Part shown: in pieces, positions 1 to 8,152 of the stretch
Layout: every line of letters begins with the position of its first letter
Numbering within the stretch: position 1 is the first letter of the stretch
NCBI RefSeq assembly: GCF_001613105.1
Contig: NZ_BDBS01000024.1
Location: forward strand, 118,080-182,079
DNA length: 64,000 nucleotides
Direction: 5' to 3'
From: Nocardia pseudobrasiliensis NBRC 108224
Lineage (GTDB): Bacteria > Actinomycetota > Actinomycetes > Mycobacteriales > Mycobacteriaceae
Program-made: the position numbers and the translations under genes
Notes under the pieces: model-generated
Seen by the model: only the letters and a program-made list of their open reading frames with translations
Databases searched by the model: none
What the model was told of the DNA's origin: nothing

Positions 1-444
1 GGCCACCAGACCTGGGACATCGATGTCGTAGGGCGCCGGATCCGCGGCCCGCAATCGCCCGACGGCCCGTTCCAGCAGCGTTCGCGCGCCCTTCGGATTT
101 CCGCGCTGAATATGGGTGAGTCCGACCGCGTACTGGGCCAGACCCTGCCACAGCATTCGCTCGGCGAACGGTCCGTTCTTCCACGCCGCCTCGAGCACCT
201 CGTGGGCGTGGAACGCGCGGCCGTCGTCGAGCAGTCGCTGGGCGTAGGCCAGCGTTTCCTCGGGCGGTAGGTCCAAATCGTCCGGAATCCGCTCGACGCC
301 GACACTGCCCGGCGGCAGCGGGCGTCCCAGTCGGTCCCGGGGACGGGCATTCCGGGCACGTCCGACATCGTCTCGATCGCGTTCGACCACGTATTCCATC
401 ATCCACATCGGCGGGCCCGGTGTGAAATGCGTTGTGTTCGACAT
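1..444 (-). CDS. DUF309 family protein, partial (C-terminus beyond window)
   Basis: The minus strand is open from an ATG at 444 to the window edge, giving 148 residues without a stop. The protein begins MSNTTHFTPGPPMWMMEYVV and carries the family hallmark FHAHEVLEAAWK around residue 90, followed by the helical stretch ending in LERAVGRLRAADPAPYDID. DUF309 proteins are small all-helical proteins of unknown biochemical function; the HEVLE motif is their most conserved part. The gene is incomplete only because the window ends. The 335 bases upstream of its start contain no other gene on this strand. The family call is firm and the function is unknown. Confidence 0.82.
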   Translation of the reverse strand, partial: MSNTTHFTPGPPMWMMEYVVERDRDDVGRARNARPRDRLGRPLPPGSVGVERIPDDLDLPPEETLAYAQRLLDDGRAFHAHEVLEAAWKNGPFAERMLWQGLAQYAVGLTHIQRGNPKGARTLLERAVGRLRAADPAPYDIDVPGLVA

Positions 445-779
445 TCATACGACGGTGTGTAATATTTTCGAATTCTCCGGATTGCGACGCCATTGATACT
501 TGTGGGTAGCAATACTTCCGCTATCAATTGTCCGTTTCGGTGCTGCTGTGATTTGCATGATTGAAGACGAAAACACAACAGCGCCGCATTGCGAAAACCT
601 GCTAGGGTGCACATCGGGGGCAAACCCCCAAAGGTGCACTAAGTGGACGTGCACAGCGAATGCACAGTGCGCCGGAACCACAGGCGCATGGTGGGATTCG
701 ACGAGCGCTACAGAATCCCGTTGCCAGTACGAACGATGCCAGGAATTTTCGTTCTCGACGCAGCAAAGGAGCTAGTGCC
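445..779. promoter_or_regulatory. Divergent intergenic region with three GTGCAC boxes
   Basis: This 335-base spacer between the leftward DUF309 gene and the rightward DUF397 gene is clearly more A+T-rich than its surroundings and holds no convincing ORF. GTGCAC palindromes lie at 607-612, 634-639 and 649-654, and a related TGCAC-A-GTGC palindrome at 661-670. They sit 110 to 170 bases before the DUF397 start, as expected for a regulator binding near a promoter; TAGGGT at 603-608 could be a -10 hexamer. A looser inverted repeat, TTGATA/TATCAA, spans about 493-528. Binding protein unknown. Confidence 0.4.
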
Positions 780-989
780 GTGAAGGTTGATTACAGCGGT
801 GCCCAGTGGCGGAAGAGTAGACACAGTGGTCCCGACGGAAACTGCGTAGAGGTGGCGTTTCTCGTGGACGGCAATGTCGGCGTGCGCGACACCAAGGACC
901 GGGGTATTGGTCCGGTGTTGGCGTTCACTCCCGGCGAATGGGATGCATTCGTCGGTGGTGTGAGCGAGGGGGAGTTCCGGCGGGCCTGA
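780..989 (+). CDS. DUF397 domain protein
   Basis: A 69-residue protein beginning at GTG 780, eight bases after AAAGGAG (765-771). The sequence shows the DUF397 pattern: WRKSRHSG near residue 10, then NCVEVAF, VGVRDTKD, and FTPGEWDAFVGGV towards the C-terminus. DUF397 proteins are small actinobacterial proteins usually encoded beside XRE-type helix-turn-helix regulators and thought to act as their partners or antagonists. Here no XRE gene is adjacent, so this copy is an orphan within the window, although two XRE genes lie 7 to 9 kb to the right. The three GTGCAC boxes upstream could be the operator of its regulator. The family is clear and the role is inferred. Confidence 0.85.
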   Translation: MKVDYSGAQWRKSRHSGPDGNCVEVAFLVDGNVGVRDTKDRGIGPVLAFTPGEWDAFVGGVSEGEFRRA

Positions 990-1015
990 CAGGTCGGCTG
1001 TAGCTGGGCAAAACT

Positions 1016-1042
1016 GGCCCCGGGTCGAAACGACTCGGGGCC
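1016..1042. terminator. Bidirectional hairpin terminator
   Basis: A 12-bp stem (1016-1027 with 1031-1042, one G-T pair) closes on an AAA loop. It lies between the convergent DUF397 and qcrB genes, 27 bases after the first stop and 20 bases beyond the second. No long T-run follows, which is common for actinobacterial terminators. Confidence 0.75.
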
Positions 1043-1062
1043 TTCGCAGTTCTGCCATCGAA

Positions 1063-2682
1063 TCAACGGTTTTCCTGATGCTCCCGCAGCGCGGCCAGCT
1101 GCTGATGTTCGTGCTCGTGTTCGGCCGCCCGCAGTTGCGCCATCTCCTCCGGCGGATCCGCCCGCAGGAAGCTGCCGCTACCGGGTTTGCCGGACAGGCC
1201 GAGCCGGTTCATCTTCTTCGGCACCGCCGCGCCCTGGTACTCCAGCGGAATCGGATGGCCGTGCTCGTCGACCGGGCCCAGCGGCTGATGCAACTCGATG
1301 TACTCACCGTGCGGCAGCCGTCGGATGACGCCCGTCTCGATACCGTGCTCGAGGACCGCGCGGTCGCTGCGCTGCAGCGCCAGACACATCCGGTAGGCCA
1401 CCGTGTAGGCCAGCGGCGGAGCCAGCAGCAGCGCGAGGCGGAAGAACCAGGTCGTCGCGTTCAGCGAGATATCGAATTTGAACGCGATGATGTCATTGAC
1501 GCAGGCCAGCGTCAGCACCAAGTAGAACGCGATCGCCATCGCGCCGATCGCCGTGCGCACCGGCACATCTCGCGGCCGCTGCAACAGATTGTGGTGTGCG
1601 GAGTCCTTGGTGAGCCGCTTCTCGATCCACGGATAGGTGATCAGCACCGTGAACACCAGACCCATGATGAGCGCGGTCCAGAACGCGCCCGGCACCGTGT
1701 AGCGGCCCAGGTACAGCTCCCACGGCGGCATCAGGCGTTCCATGCCGTCGGCCCACATCATGTAGAAGTCCGGCTGCGAACCCGCGGAGACCTGAGAGGG
1801 GTTGTAGGGACCGAGATTCCAGATCGGATTGATCTGGAAGATGCCGCCCATGAGGGCGACCAGGCCCAGGGTGAACATGAAGAACGCGCCCTGATCGATC
1901 GCGAACACCGGAACGATCCGATCGCCGATCACATTGCGCTCGGTGCGCGCCGGACCGGGGAACTGGGTGTGCTTCTGGTACCAGACCAGCGCCACATGCG
2001 CCGCGATCAGGGCCAGCATGATGCCGGGGAACAGCAGCACATGCGCGATGAACAACCGCGGAATGATGATCGTGCCGGGGAAATCGCCGCCGAAGATCAG
2101 CCAGTGCAGCCAGGTTCCGACGATCGGAACGCCCATCGTGATGCCGCCGAAGGTCGCGCGCAGGCCGATACCCGAGAGCAGGTCGTCGGGCAGCGAGTAG
2201 CCGAAGAAGCCCTCGAACATCGCCAGAATCAGCAGCAGCGCACCGAGCACCCAGTTCGCCTCGCGCGGCTTGCGGAACGCGCCGGTGAAGAAGACGCGGA
2301 ACAGATGGATGATGATCGAGGCCGCGAACAGCAGTGCGGCCCAATGGTGCACCTGCCGGATGAACAGGCCGCCGCGCACATTGAAGGTGATGTTCAGGGC
2401 CGATTCGTAGGCCCGGGACATGGTGACCCCGCGCAGCGGCTGATAGCTCCCGTTGTAGACCACCTCGGTCATGGAGGGGTCGAAGAACAGGGTCAGATAG
2501 ACGCCCGACAGCAGCAGGATGATGAACGAGTACAGCGCGATCTCGCCCAGCAGGAACGACCAGTGCGTCGGGAAAACCTTGTTGATGGATCTCTTCAGGA
2601 ATGCGGCGGCCTGATACCGCGAGTCGGCCGCATCGGCCTGCTCCGCGAGCCTGCGGCCGAGAACACCCTCTCCAACTGCCAT
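1063..2682 (-). CDS. qcrB: Cytochrome bc1 complex cytochrome b subunit (QcrB-type), solitary copy
   Basis: This 539-residue integral membrane protein matches actinobacterial QcrB, which forms the quinol-oxidising core of the bc1 (bcc) complex. The haem-ligand histidines are in place: His112/113 with His126 in the first helix pair region, and His214 with His229. The Qo-site tetrad appears as PDFY (304-307). The N-terminus has the family phrase KVFPTHWSFLLGEIALYSF and the long cytoplasmic C-terminal tail is typical of actinobacteria. ATG 2682 is preceded by GGGGG at a spacing of 8; a GTG three codons upstream is possible. The usual qcrC and qcrA partners are absent: the gene stands alone between a terminator and a divergent acyltransferase gene. 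It may therefore be a second copy that replaces QcrB in some complexes. Confidence 0.9.
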   Translation of the reverse strand: MAVGEGVLGRRLAEQADAADSRYQAAAFLKRSINKVFPTHWSFLLGEIALYSFIILLLSGVYLTLFFDPSMTEVVYNGSYQPLRGVTMSRAYESALNITFNVRGGLFIRQVHHWAALLFAASIIIHLFRVFFTGAFRKPREANWVLGALLLILAMFEGFFGYSLPDDLLSGIGLRATFGGITMGVPIVGTWLHWLIFGGDFPGTIIIPRLFIAHVLLFPGIMLALIAAHVALVWYQKHTQFPGPARTERNVIGDRIVPVFAIDQGAFFMFTLGLVALMGGIFQINPIWNLGPYNPSQVSAGSQPDFYMMWADGMERLMPPWELYLGRYTVPGAFWTALIMGLVFTVLITYPWIEKRLTKDSAHHNLLQRPRDVPVRTAIGAMAIAFYLVLTLACVNDIIAFKFDISLNATTWFFRLALLLAPPLAYTVAYRMCLALQRSDRAVLEHGIETGVIRRLPHGEYIELHQPLGPVDEHGHPIPLEYQGAAVPKKMNRLGLSGKPGSGSFLRADPPEEMAQLRAAEHEHEHQQLAALREHQENR

Positions 2683-2832
2683 GGCAGTCACCCCCAACCG
2701 GGTCGGTGATCGGTTGCTACTACTACAGACCGTAGCATTTCGGGCGGTGTGGATCGAGGGAATTGGCAAATTCCTGTCATGCCGTCTGTACCTTGTAAGT
2801 CGTTGTCCCACTTCGACGGATAGGGTCGTCGG

Positions 2833-4164
2833 GTGCCCGAGCTGACGCCGCAGGATGCGACAAGATACTGGCTGTCCCGCCGCACGGGCACCGATCTGTT
2901 CCTGCTCTACGGCTTCGACGAGCCCGCCCGCTCCCCCGCCGAGCTGCAGGCGCTGCTGACGCGGCGCGCCGCCGAAATTCCCGACCTGCGGCTGCGCGTG
3001 CGCGAGCGCCGCTTCGCCTACCCCGCCTGGACGCCCTGCGGGATCGCCGACGATCAGATCGTGGTGCACGCTCTGCCGGAACCCGATTGGGCGAATCTGG
3101 TTGCCGCACTGGAGAAACTGGCCGGTGAGCGGCTGCACGCGGGGGAGCGCGCCTGGCGGCTGCACCTGTATCGCGGAGTCCGCGGCGGCCCGGCGGGTGC
3201 GGATCCCGCCCTGATCGCCGTGCTGCAGCTGTCGCACGCCCTGGCCGACGGCCGCCGCGCCGCCGCCATCGCCCGGGATCTGTTCGCCGCCGAGCCGCCG
3301 CCGCCCGCGCCCGCGAAATCCGCCGGCGGCACGCTGAATGAGATTGCGGCCGAGATCGGTTCGATCGCGACATTGCCGGTCGATCTGGGCCGCACGGTGA
3401 TTCGCGGCCTCGCGGCGAATCGCGCTCGCCGTGAACTCGCCGCCCGCACCGCGCGCGGTGAGGTCGCAGCGCCCGCACCCGAAACGCCGCCCACACCGCT
3501 GAACAATGGATCCGAACCGCGAGCGCACGCGATCCGGATGCTGGTCCGCACGGATCTGCGGGTGCCCGGTCATACCGTGACGGTGGTGGCGCTCACCGCG
3601 ATCGGCGCGGCCCTCGCGCGCTACCTCGAAGCGCACGAACATGTCCGGACCGATCTCGCGGCCCAGGTGTCGATGGCTCGACCGAGTGGCAAGTCCCGCA
3701 ACAACTATCGCGACGCGGCCGTGGAATTGCACACCGGCGAACCGGATCATCGCCGCCGCGCCGACCGCATCGCCGCCACCCTCACCGCGCGCCGAACCCG
3801 CGCCGGACATCCGCTCCTGGCGGCCCAGAACCACGTCACCGAGGCCATTCCCGCCCCGATACTGCGCCGCGATGTGTTCACCGCCCGCCTGGATCAGCCG
3901 CCCGCGACACTCTCGGCGCATACGGTCGTCTCCAGCGTCGACCGCGGCCCGGCCGATCTGGTCCTCGCGGCCGCGCCGGTCCGGTTCACCGCGGGTTTCC
4001 CGGCGCTCGGCACCGTCATGCATCTGACGCACGGCGTGCACGGCCTCGGCGAGACGATCACCGTCTCGGTGCACGCCGACCCGGCCGTACTGCCCGATCC
4101 GGATCGCTACGCCGCACTGCTCGATCGCGCGCTCTCCGAGGTCGTTTCGGCGCTGCGGGAGTAG
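2833..4164 (+). CDS. WS/DGAT-like acyltransferase with a degenerate HHxxxDG motif
   Basis: The 443-residue protein has the two-lobed layout of wax ester synthase/diacylglycerol acyltransferases: an N-terminal part starting with YWLSRRTGTDLFLLYGF, a condensation-type motif, then a C-terminal DUF1298-like lobe with QVSMARP and a final VSVHADPAVLPDPDRY. The catalytic motif reads SHALADG (134-140): the second His and the DG are kept but the first His is Ser. Family enzymes acylate diacylglycerol or fatty alcohols using acyl-CoA; the second His is normally the general base, so activity is possible but uncertain. Start is GTG 2833. It is divergent from qcrB across 150 bases and is followed after 11 bases by a secreted-protein gene. 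Confidence 0.7.
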   Translation: MPELTPQDATRYWLSRRTGTDLFLLYGFDEPARSPAELQALLTRRAAEIPDLRLRVRERRFAYPAWTPCGIADDQIVVHALPEPDWANLVAALEKLAGERLHAGERAWRLHLYRGVRGGPAGADPALIAVLQLSHALADGRRAAAIARDLFAAEPPPPAPAKSAGGTLNEIAAEIGSIATLPVDLGRTVIRGLAANRARRELAARTARGEVAAPAPETPPTPLNNGSEPRAHAIRMLVRTDLRVPGHTVTVVALTAIGAALARYLEAHEHVRTDLAAQVSMARPSGKSRNNYRDAAVELHTGEPDHRRRADRIAATLTARRTRAGHPLLAAQNHVTEAIPAPILRRDVFTARLDQPPATLSAHTVVSSVDRGPADLVLAAAPVRFTAGFPALGTVMHLTHGVHGLGETITVSVHADPAVLPDPDRYAALLDRALSEVVSALRE

Positions 4165-4175
4165 GGTCGGCGCTC

Positions 4176-4670
4176 ATGAAAGCGCGAACCCTTCTCGGTG
4201 CGGCCGTGGCCGCCGTCGCGATCACCATGACGGGCGCCGCCGTCGCCTCCGCCGCGCCGGACTGGGACAACCCGTATCTCGTGCAGGCCGATCCCGCGGA
4301 CTTCCTGGTCGGGGACACCGTGTACTTCGCCGAATACGGCGGGCCGAGCTGTGCCATCCACCCGAACGGGGACGTGGGATGCGATCTGCGTCCGGGCGGG
4401 CAGGCGCTGTGGGGCGTCGTCCCGATCACCGACATCGCCATCGATGTGCCGTTCCTGCCCGCCCATCCGACCTTCGGCCTCACCGGCGCGCACGGCCGCC
4501 CCGGCAGCCGGTTGATCACCGACGTCCCGCGTCCCCCGGATCGGCAGTATCAGGGCACCCGAATCGATTACGGCGGCGCGACCTGCATCGCGGGCCTGCC
4601 GCGCGGCGGCATGTCCTGCACTTCCAAGGGTCATACCTTCAGCCTCGGGTCGAACGTCCAGATCAGCTGA
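4176..4670 (+). CDS. Secreted protein of unknown function
   Basis: The 164-residue product opens with a classical Sec signal peptide (positively charged KAR, alanine-rich core to about residue 24) with likely cleavage after ASA near residue 26. The mature part is short, has four cysteines (in PSCAI, VGCDL, ATCIA and MSCTS) that could form two disulfides, and no membrane segment. Small exported proteins of this style, with an SCAI-type N-terminal half and a C-terminal CxSxxH-like end, are frequent in Nocardia and Mycobacterium and have no assigned function. It follows the acyltransferase gene by 11 bases and may be co-transcribed; adenine deaminase begins 34 bases later. Confidence 0.75.
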   Translation: MKARTLLGAAVAAVAITMTGAAVASAAPDWDNPYLVQADPADFLVGDTVYFAEYGGPSCAIHPNGDVGCDLRPGGQALWGVVPITDIAIDVPFLPAHPTFGLTGAHGRPGSRLITDVPRPPDRQYQGTRIDYGGATCIAGLPRGGMSCTSKGHTFSLGSNVQIS

Positions 4671-4704
4671 GTCGGGTCGGGGCGTCGGGGGATAGGATCC
4701 CTCG

Positions 4705-5688
4705 ATGCCCGTACCGAAGGCCGAACTGCATCTGCACATCGAAGGAACCCTGGAACCCGAGCTCGCATTCGAGCTGGCCGATCGCAACGGCGCGGACCTG
4801 CCGTTCGCATCGGTGGACGAGTTGCATCACGCCTATCGGTTCGAGGATCTGCAATCGTTCCTGAATCTCTACTACCGCCTGACCGATGTGCTGCGCACCG
4901 AGCGGGACTTCACCGATCTGGCCGAGGCGTATCTGCGGCGAGCGAGCGCCGACGGCGTCCGGCACGCGGAGATCTTCTTCGATCCCCAGGCGCACACCAC
5001 GCGCGGTGTGCCGTTCGAAACCGTCATCGAGGGCCTGTGGGCGGCCCTGCGCGACAGCGAGCGGCGCTACGGCATCACCACCTCGCTGATCCTGTGCTTC
5101 CTGCGCGATCTGTCCGCCGAGTCCGCCCTGGAGACCCTCGCCGCGGCCGAGCCCTACCTAGATCGGATCATCGCGGTCGGCCTGGACTCCGCCGAGGTCG
5201 GCCATCCGCCCGCCAAATTCGCCGCGGTCTACGAGCGCGCCCGCGAACTGGGTCTGCGCGCGGTGGCCCATGCCGGTGAGGAGGGGCCGCCCGCCTATAT
5301 CGCCGAGGCGCTGGATGTGCTTCGCGTCGAGCGCATCGATCACGGTATTCGGGTTCTCGAGGATCCTGGCCTGGTCGAACGCCTTGTGCGCGAACGGATT
5401 CCGCTGACGGTCTGCCCGTTCTCCAATGTGCGCCTGCGCGTGGTCGATCAGTTGACCGACCATCCGCTGCGGCGGATGCTCGACCTCGGCCTGCTCGCCA
5501 CGGTCAACTCCGACGACCCCGCCTATTTCGGCGGCTATGTCGACGAGAATCTCGAGGGCGTCCGGAAGGCATTGGGGCTCGACGACGATCACCTGAGGCT
5601 GCTGGCCCGCAATTCCTTCGAGGCGGCCTTCATCGACGCGCCCACCCGCGCACGCTATCTCGCGGAGGTCGAGGCCTACCGGTTCTGA
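4705..5688 (+). CDS. Adenine deaminase (adenosine/AMP deaminase superfamily)
   Basis: A 327-residue cytosolic metallohydrolase of the adenosine deaminase fold. Zinc and catalytic residues are visible: His9 and His11 in ELHLHIEG, His189 and Glu192 in AHAGEEGPP, His213 in RIDHGI, and Asp270 in VNSDDPAYFGGY. Phrases such as HIEGTLEPEL, FFDPQAHT, AVGLDSAEVGHPPAKF and TVCPFSN are those of the adenine deaminase branch (fungal Aah1 and Pseudomonas type) rather than true adenosine deaminases, so the likely reaction is adenine to hypoxanthine plus ammonia in purine salvage. Automatic annotation may well say adenosine deaminase. The length is normal and the ATG start gives the expected short N-terminus. 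It converges on the next gene with a 3-base gap. Confidence 0.85.
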   Translation: MPVPKAELHLHIEGTLEPELAFELADRNGADLPFASVDELHHAYRFEDLQSFLNLYYRLTDVLRTERDFTDLAEAYLRRASADGVRHAEIFFDPQAHTTRGVPFETVIEGLWAALRDSERRYGITTSLILCFLRDLSAESALETLAAAEPYLDRIIAVGLDSAEVGHPPAKFAAVYERARELGLRAVAHAGEEGPPAYIAEALDVLRVERIDHGIRVLEDPGLVERLVRERIPLTVCPFSNVRLRVVDQLTDHPLRRMLDLGLLATVNSDDPAYFGGYVDENLEGVRKALGLDDDHLRLLARNSFEAAFIDAPTRARYLAEVEAYRF

Positions 5689-5691
5689 CGC

Positions 5692-6300
5692 TCAGCCGCG
5701 GATGCGGCCGACATAGGGAACGAATCGGCCGACCCGGCCCGCGTAGTCGAGGTAGTCGCGGGGGTGTGCGCGGCGCAGATAGGGCTCCTCGACCGCGCGG
5801 ACCAGCAGTTCGACCGTGATCGTCAGCAGGATCAGTCCGGCCACCGACAAGACATTGGGCACCATCAGGGTCAGGCCGAAGGCGGTGAGCAGGATGGCCG
5901 CGAAGATCGGATTGCGGATGACGCCGAATATGCCGGTCGTCACCAGGGCGGTGCGCTCCTGCTCGTCCACGCCGATCCGCCACGAATTGCCCATGGCCAG
6001 TTGGCAACCCAGTGTGGCGGCGATTCCGGCCACGGCGATGACCGCCCCGGCCAGCCGGAGGCCGGGCTGATCCAGCGGACCGATCAGCGGCATCGCCCCG
6101 GTCAGATCGACGATCGCGCCCGCGATCGCGAGCACCGCCACGAGATGGAAGCAGCGTTCGCCCCACCACTGGGTGGTGAAGCGTCCCGGTGCGCGGATTC
6201 CGGTCTCGCCGGTGCGGCGCACCGCGATCAGAATGCGTACTCCGAAGGCCACCACCAGCCACACCAGGAAAAGTACGAGGGCGGTGATCGTCGTCAGCAT
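5692..6300 (-). CDS. Isoprenylcysteine carboxyl methyltransferase-like membrane protein
   Basis: This 202-residue protein has about five hydrophobic segments and ends in a soluble-looking motif region. LVTTGIFGVIRNPIF followed by a helix and then VEEPYLRRAHPRDYLDYAGRV is the SAM-binding signature of the ICMT/PEMT family of membrane methyltransferases. Bacterial members methylate various small or lipid substrates and cannot be assigned a substrate by sequence. ATG 6300 is chosen because the first membrane segment then begins at residue 3; an upstream in-frame ATG would add charged residues. It is the last gene of a possible minus-strand run, 13 bases after the MAB_1171c-type gene. Confidence 0.8.
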   Translation of the reverse strand: MLTTITALVLFLVWLVVAFGVRILIAVRRTGETGIRAPGRFTTQWWGERCFHLVAVLAIAGAIVDLTGAMPLIGPLDQPGLRLAGAVIAVAGIAATLGCQLAMGNSWRIGVDEQERTALVTTGIFGVIRNPIFAAILLTAFGLTLMVPNVLSVAGLILLTITVELLVRAVEEPYLRRAHPRDYLDYAGRVGRFVPYVGRIRG

Positions 6301-6313
6301 GCTCGAACTCCTG

Positions 6314-7519
6314 TCATTCGACCGGCGCTTCATCCGGGCGCACCCCGTCGGACCGCAGGGCGCGCAGGGTTTCGGTCACGATCGGCGAGTGGGCGTAGGC
6401 GTGGCTGACCAGGGTCAGCCACGCGATCTCGCTGGCGCTGTCGCTGCCGCCGCGACCGGTGGCGGCGGAAATCGCGGCCTGCGCGGGCAGGTCACCGAGT
6501 CGCACCCGCACGGCCGCCTTGATTTCGGCGGCCTCCACGACCGCCGCGCGCTCGATATCGCCGAGTCCGGCCTGTTCGGCGAGGCGGCGCGCATGCTGTT
6601 CCGCGGCGGGATGGGTGTAGGCGCGCAGTGCGAGCTGACCGTCGCGGATCTCGGCCAGTCGACGGGTGGTGCGCAGCTTGAGATCCCACCACGGAGCCTC
6701 GATGGGCGAGGCCAATTCCGGTGCGGCCGTGCGGATATCGCGCCACAGCGGCCGCAGGGCGCGGTATTCGCCGATGCGCGCGAGCAGATCGGTGGTGCGT
6801 TCCCCCGCGGCGGGCAGTGTGTATCCGAGACAGCCGATGAAGATGCCGAGGGCGGCCAGGCTGGGACTGATCTCGGTGTCGAGGCGATCGAAATCGGTGA
6901 CATCGAACCAGCGGGCCACCACCGCGATCATGCGGACCACGATGGAGACCACGCCGAACAGTCCGGAAAGCCCCACCAGATACAACCCCCGGCGCAGCCA
7001 CGGCCGCCCGGTCACGCGGGCGGCGGCCACCGCGCTGTATACGAAATCGCCCGCGGCGAAGGCGAAGACGAGGTTGTAGAGGACGATCAGCTCGGCCAGC
7101 CACGGGGCCTTCGCATAATAGATGTCGAAGTCGACGGGACGTTCCGCCGACGCGTCGCCCGCGAAGAACAGCGCCACCAGCGCCAGCGCGATCACCGCGT
7201 AACCGATCATCCGCACCCGGATCTTGCGACCGATCTCGGCGGGCGAGCGCTGCCAGACCAGAATGACCGCCTGGATCGCCCCGGCCAGCGCGATGAGCAG
7301 GATGTAGACGATCAGCCCGGCCAGATTCGGAATTCCGGTGACGCGGTTGACGAATCGAACCGACGGCGGCGGAACGCAGACGCAGACCGCGGTCCAGACC
7401 GACATCGCGGCGAGGACGGCCCAGCGCTGCAGGCTGGGATCGCGACGCAGCTGATCGACCTTGTAGGCCAGGGCGATCATGCTGACCACGGCCGCGGCGT
7501 AGAACAGACCGCTATACAC
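6314..7519 (-). CDS. MAB_1171c family putative transporter
   Basis: A 401-residue protein with seven predicted membrane helices in the first 235 residues and a cytoplasmic, mostly helical C-terminal half. This layout, with the typical start MYSGLFYAAAVVSMIALAYK and the linker REIRDGQLALR-like segment near residue 290, marks the MAB_1171c family, named from Mycobacterium abscessus. Biochemical function is not known. Its start overlaps the end of the ImmA/IrrE-type gene by 8 bases, so the two are probably translationally coupled. Together with the XRE regulator upstream this is a recurrent three-gene actinobacterial module, which suggests a sensor or stress-response unit rather than an ordinary transporter. 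Confidence 0.85.
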   Translation of the reverse strand: MYSGLFYAAAVVSMIALAYKVDQLRRDPSLQRWAVLAAMSVWTAVCVCVPPPSVRFVNRVTGIPNLAGLIVYILLIALAGAIQAVILVWQRSPAEIGRKIRVRMIGYAVIALALVALFFAGDASAERPVDFDIYYAKAPWLAELIVLYNLVFAFAAGDFVYSAVAAARVTGRPWLRRGLYLVGLSGLFGVVSIVVRMIAVVARWFDVTDFDRLDTEISPSLAALGIFIGCLGYTLPAAGERTTDLLARIGEYRALRPLWRDIRTAAPELASPIEAPWWDLKLRTTRRLAEIRDGQLALRAYTHPAAEQHARRLAEQAGLGDIERAAVVEAAEIKAAVRVRLGDLPAQAAISAATGRGGSDSASEIAWLTLVSHAYAHSPIVTETLRALRSDGVRPDEAPVE

Positions 7520-8084
7520 GATCGTCCGCCTGCGGCAGTCCGAAGACAGTCTCCATACGATGCACCGCGGCGGCGTCGGAATCCTGTACCGGCCAATGCC
7601 GTTCGGGTAGCCATCTGCTGACCTGGGTCAGTAGGTGGGCGGCGAACATCTCGGCCTGCACCTCGGCCGGTCCGTGGCACTGTTCGGATCTTTTGGCCAT
7701 GATGCGTTGCACCGCACTGGGATCCAGATTCGGCAGTAGCAGATGCGGTGCGTCGGCCTCCAGTAGCGGCGTCTGATCGTGTTCGTGGATCAGGTGGCCG
7801 GTCTCGTGGCAGAAGATCACCAGTTGATGCCAGGGGCTGGTGTCCTTCTCGTAGAAGATGTAATGGGCGTCGTCGGCGTGCACCCACAGTCCGAAGACGA
7901 CCTCGCCCTGGGAGGCCGGGAATTTCACGGCCATCCGTTTGACCGGGTGATCGAGGCGTCGGGTGAGGACCTCGCAGACCGCGCCCATAACCTGTTCGGG
8001 CGCAGCGGGAGTCGGCAACCGCAGGTCGCCGACGAATTCCTCGACAAGTCGTGCGGCGCGCCGCCGCTGGGATCGCCGGCTCAT
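7512..8084 (-). CDS. ImmA/IrrE-like metallopeptidase (toxin-component type)
   Basis: The 190-residue protein carries a zinc-protease motif HETGH at residues 93-97, in the context VIFCHETGHLIHEH, characteristic of the ImmA/IrrE (COG2856-like) family. ImmA-type enzymes cleave XRE-family repressors; IrrE-type members control stress responses. The gene follows an XRE regulator and overlaps a membrane-protein gene, so the regulator is a natural candidate substrate. I chose ATG 8084 (MSRRSQRRRAARLV, typical for the family) with GGGGG eight bases upstream; an in-frame ATG at 8132 would add 16 residues. In databases this family is often labelled toxin component of a toxin-antitoxin system, for which there is no direct evidence here. 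Confidence 0.8.
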   Translation of the reverse strand: MSRRSQRRRAARLVEEFVGDLRLPTPAAPEQVMGAVCEVLTRRLDHPVKRMAVKFPASQGEVVFGLWVHADDAHYIFYEKDTSPWHQLVIFCHETGHLIHEHDQTPLLEADAPHLLLPNLDPSAVQRIMAKRSEQCHGPAEVQAEMFAAHLLTQVSRWLPERHWPVQDSDAAAVHRMETVFGLPQADDRV

Positions 8085-8152
8085 TCCGTCATCCCCCGCG
8101 GGCCGTACGTGCCATACGTTGAGCTCCAGCATCGGCTCTCACCGCCCTCTGT

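Noticed and set aside
500..775. 91-codon ORF before the DUF397 gene
   Set aside because: Composition and codon use are not gene-like, and the DUF397 start with its own AAAGGAG explains the downstream part.
1078..2709. 543-codon open frame antisense to qcrB
   Set aside because: It is a low-complexity Arg/Gln/His-rich shadow of the membrane protein on the other strand; QcrB motifs are unambiguous.
6173..7621. 482-codon open frame antisense to the MAB_1171c and ICMT-like genes
   Set aside because: Composition is that of a reverse-complement shadow (Gly, Arg, Asp, His rich) with no domain; both minus-strand genes have clear membrane helices.
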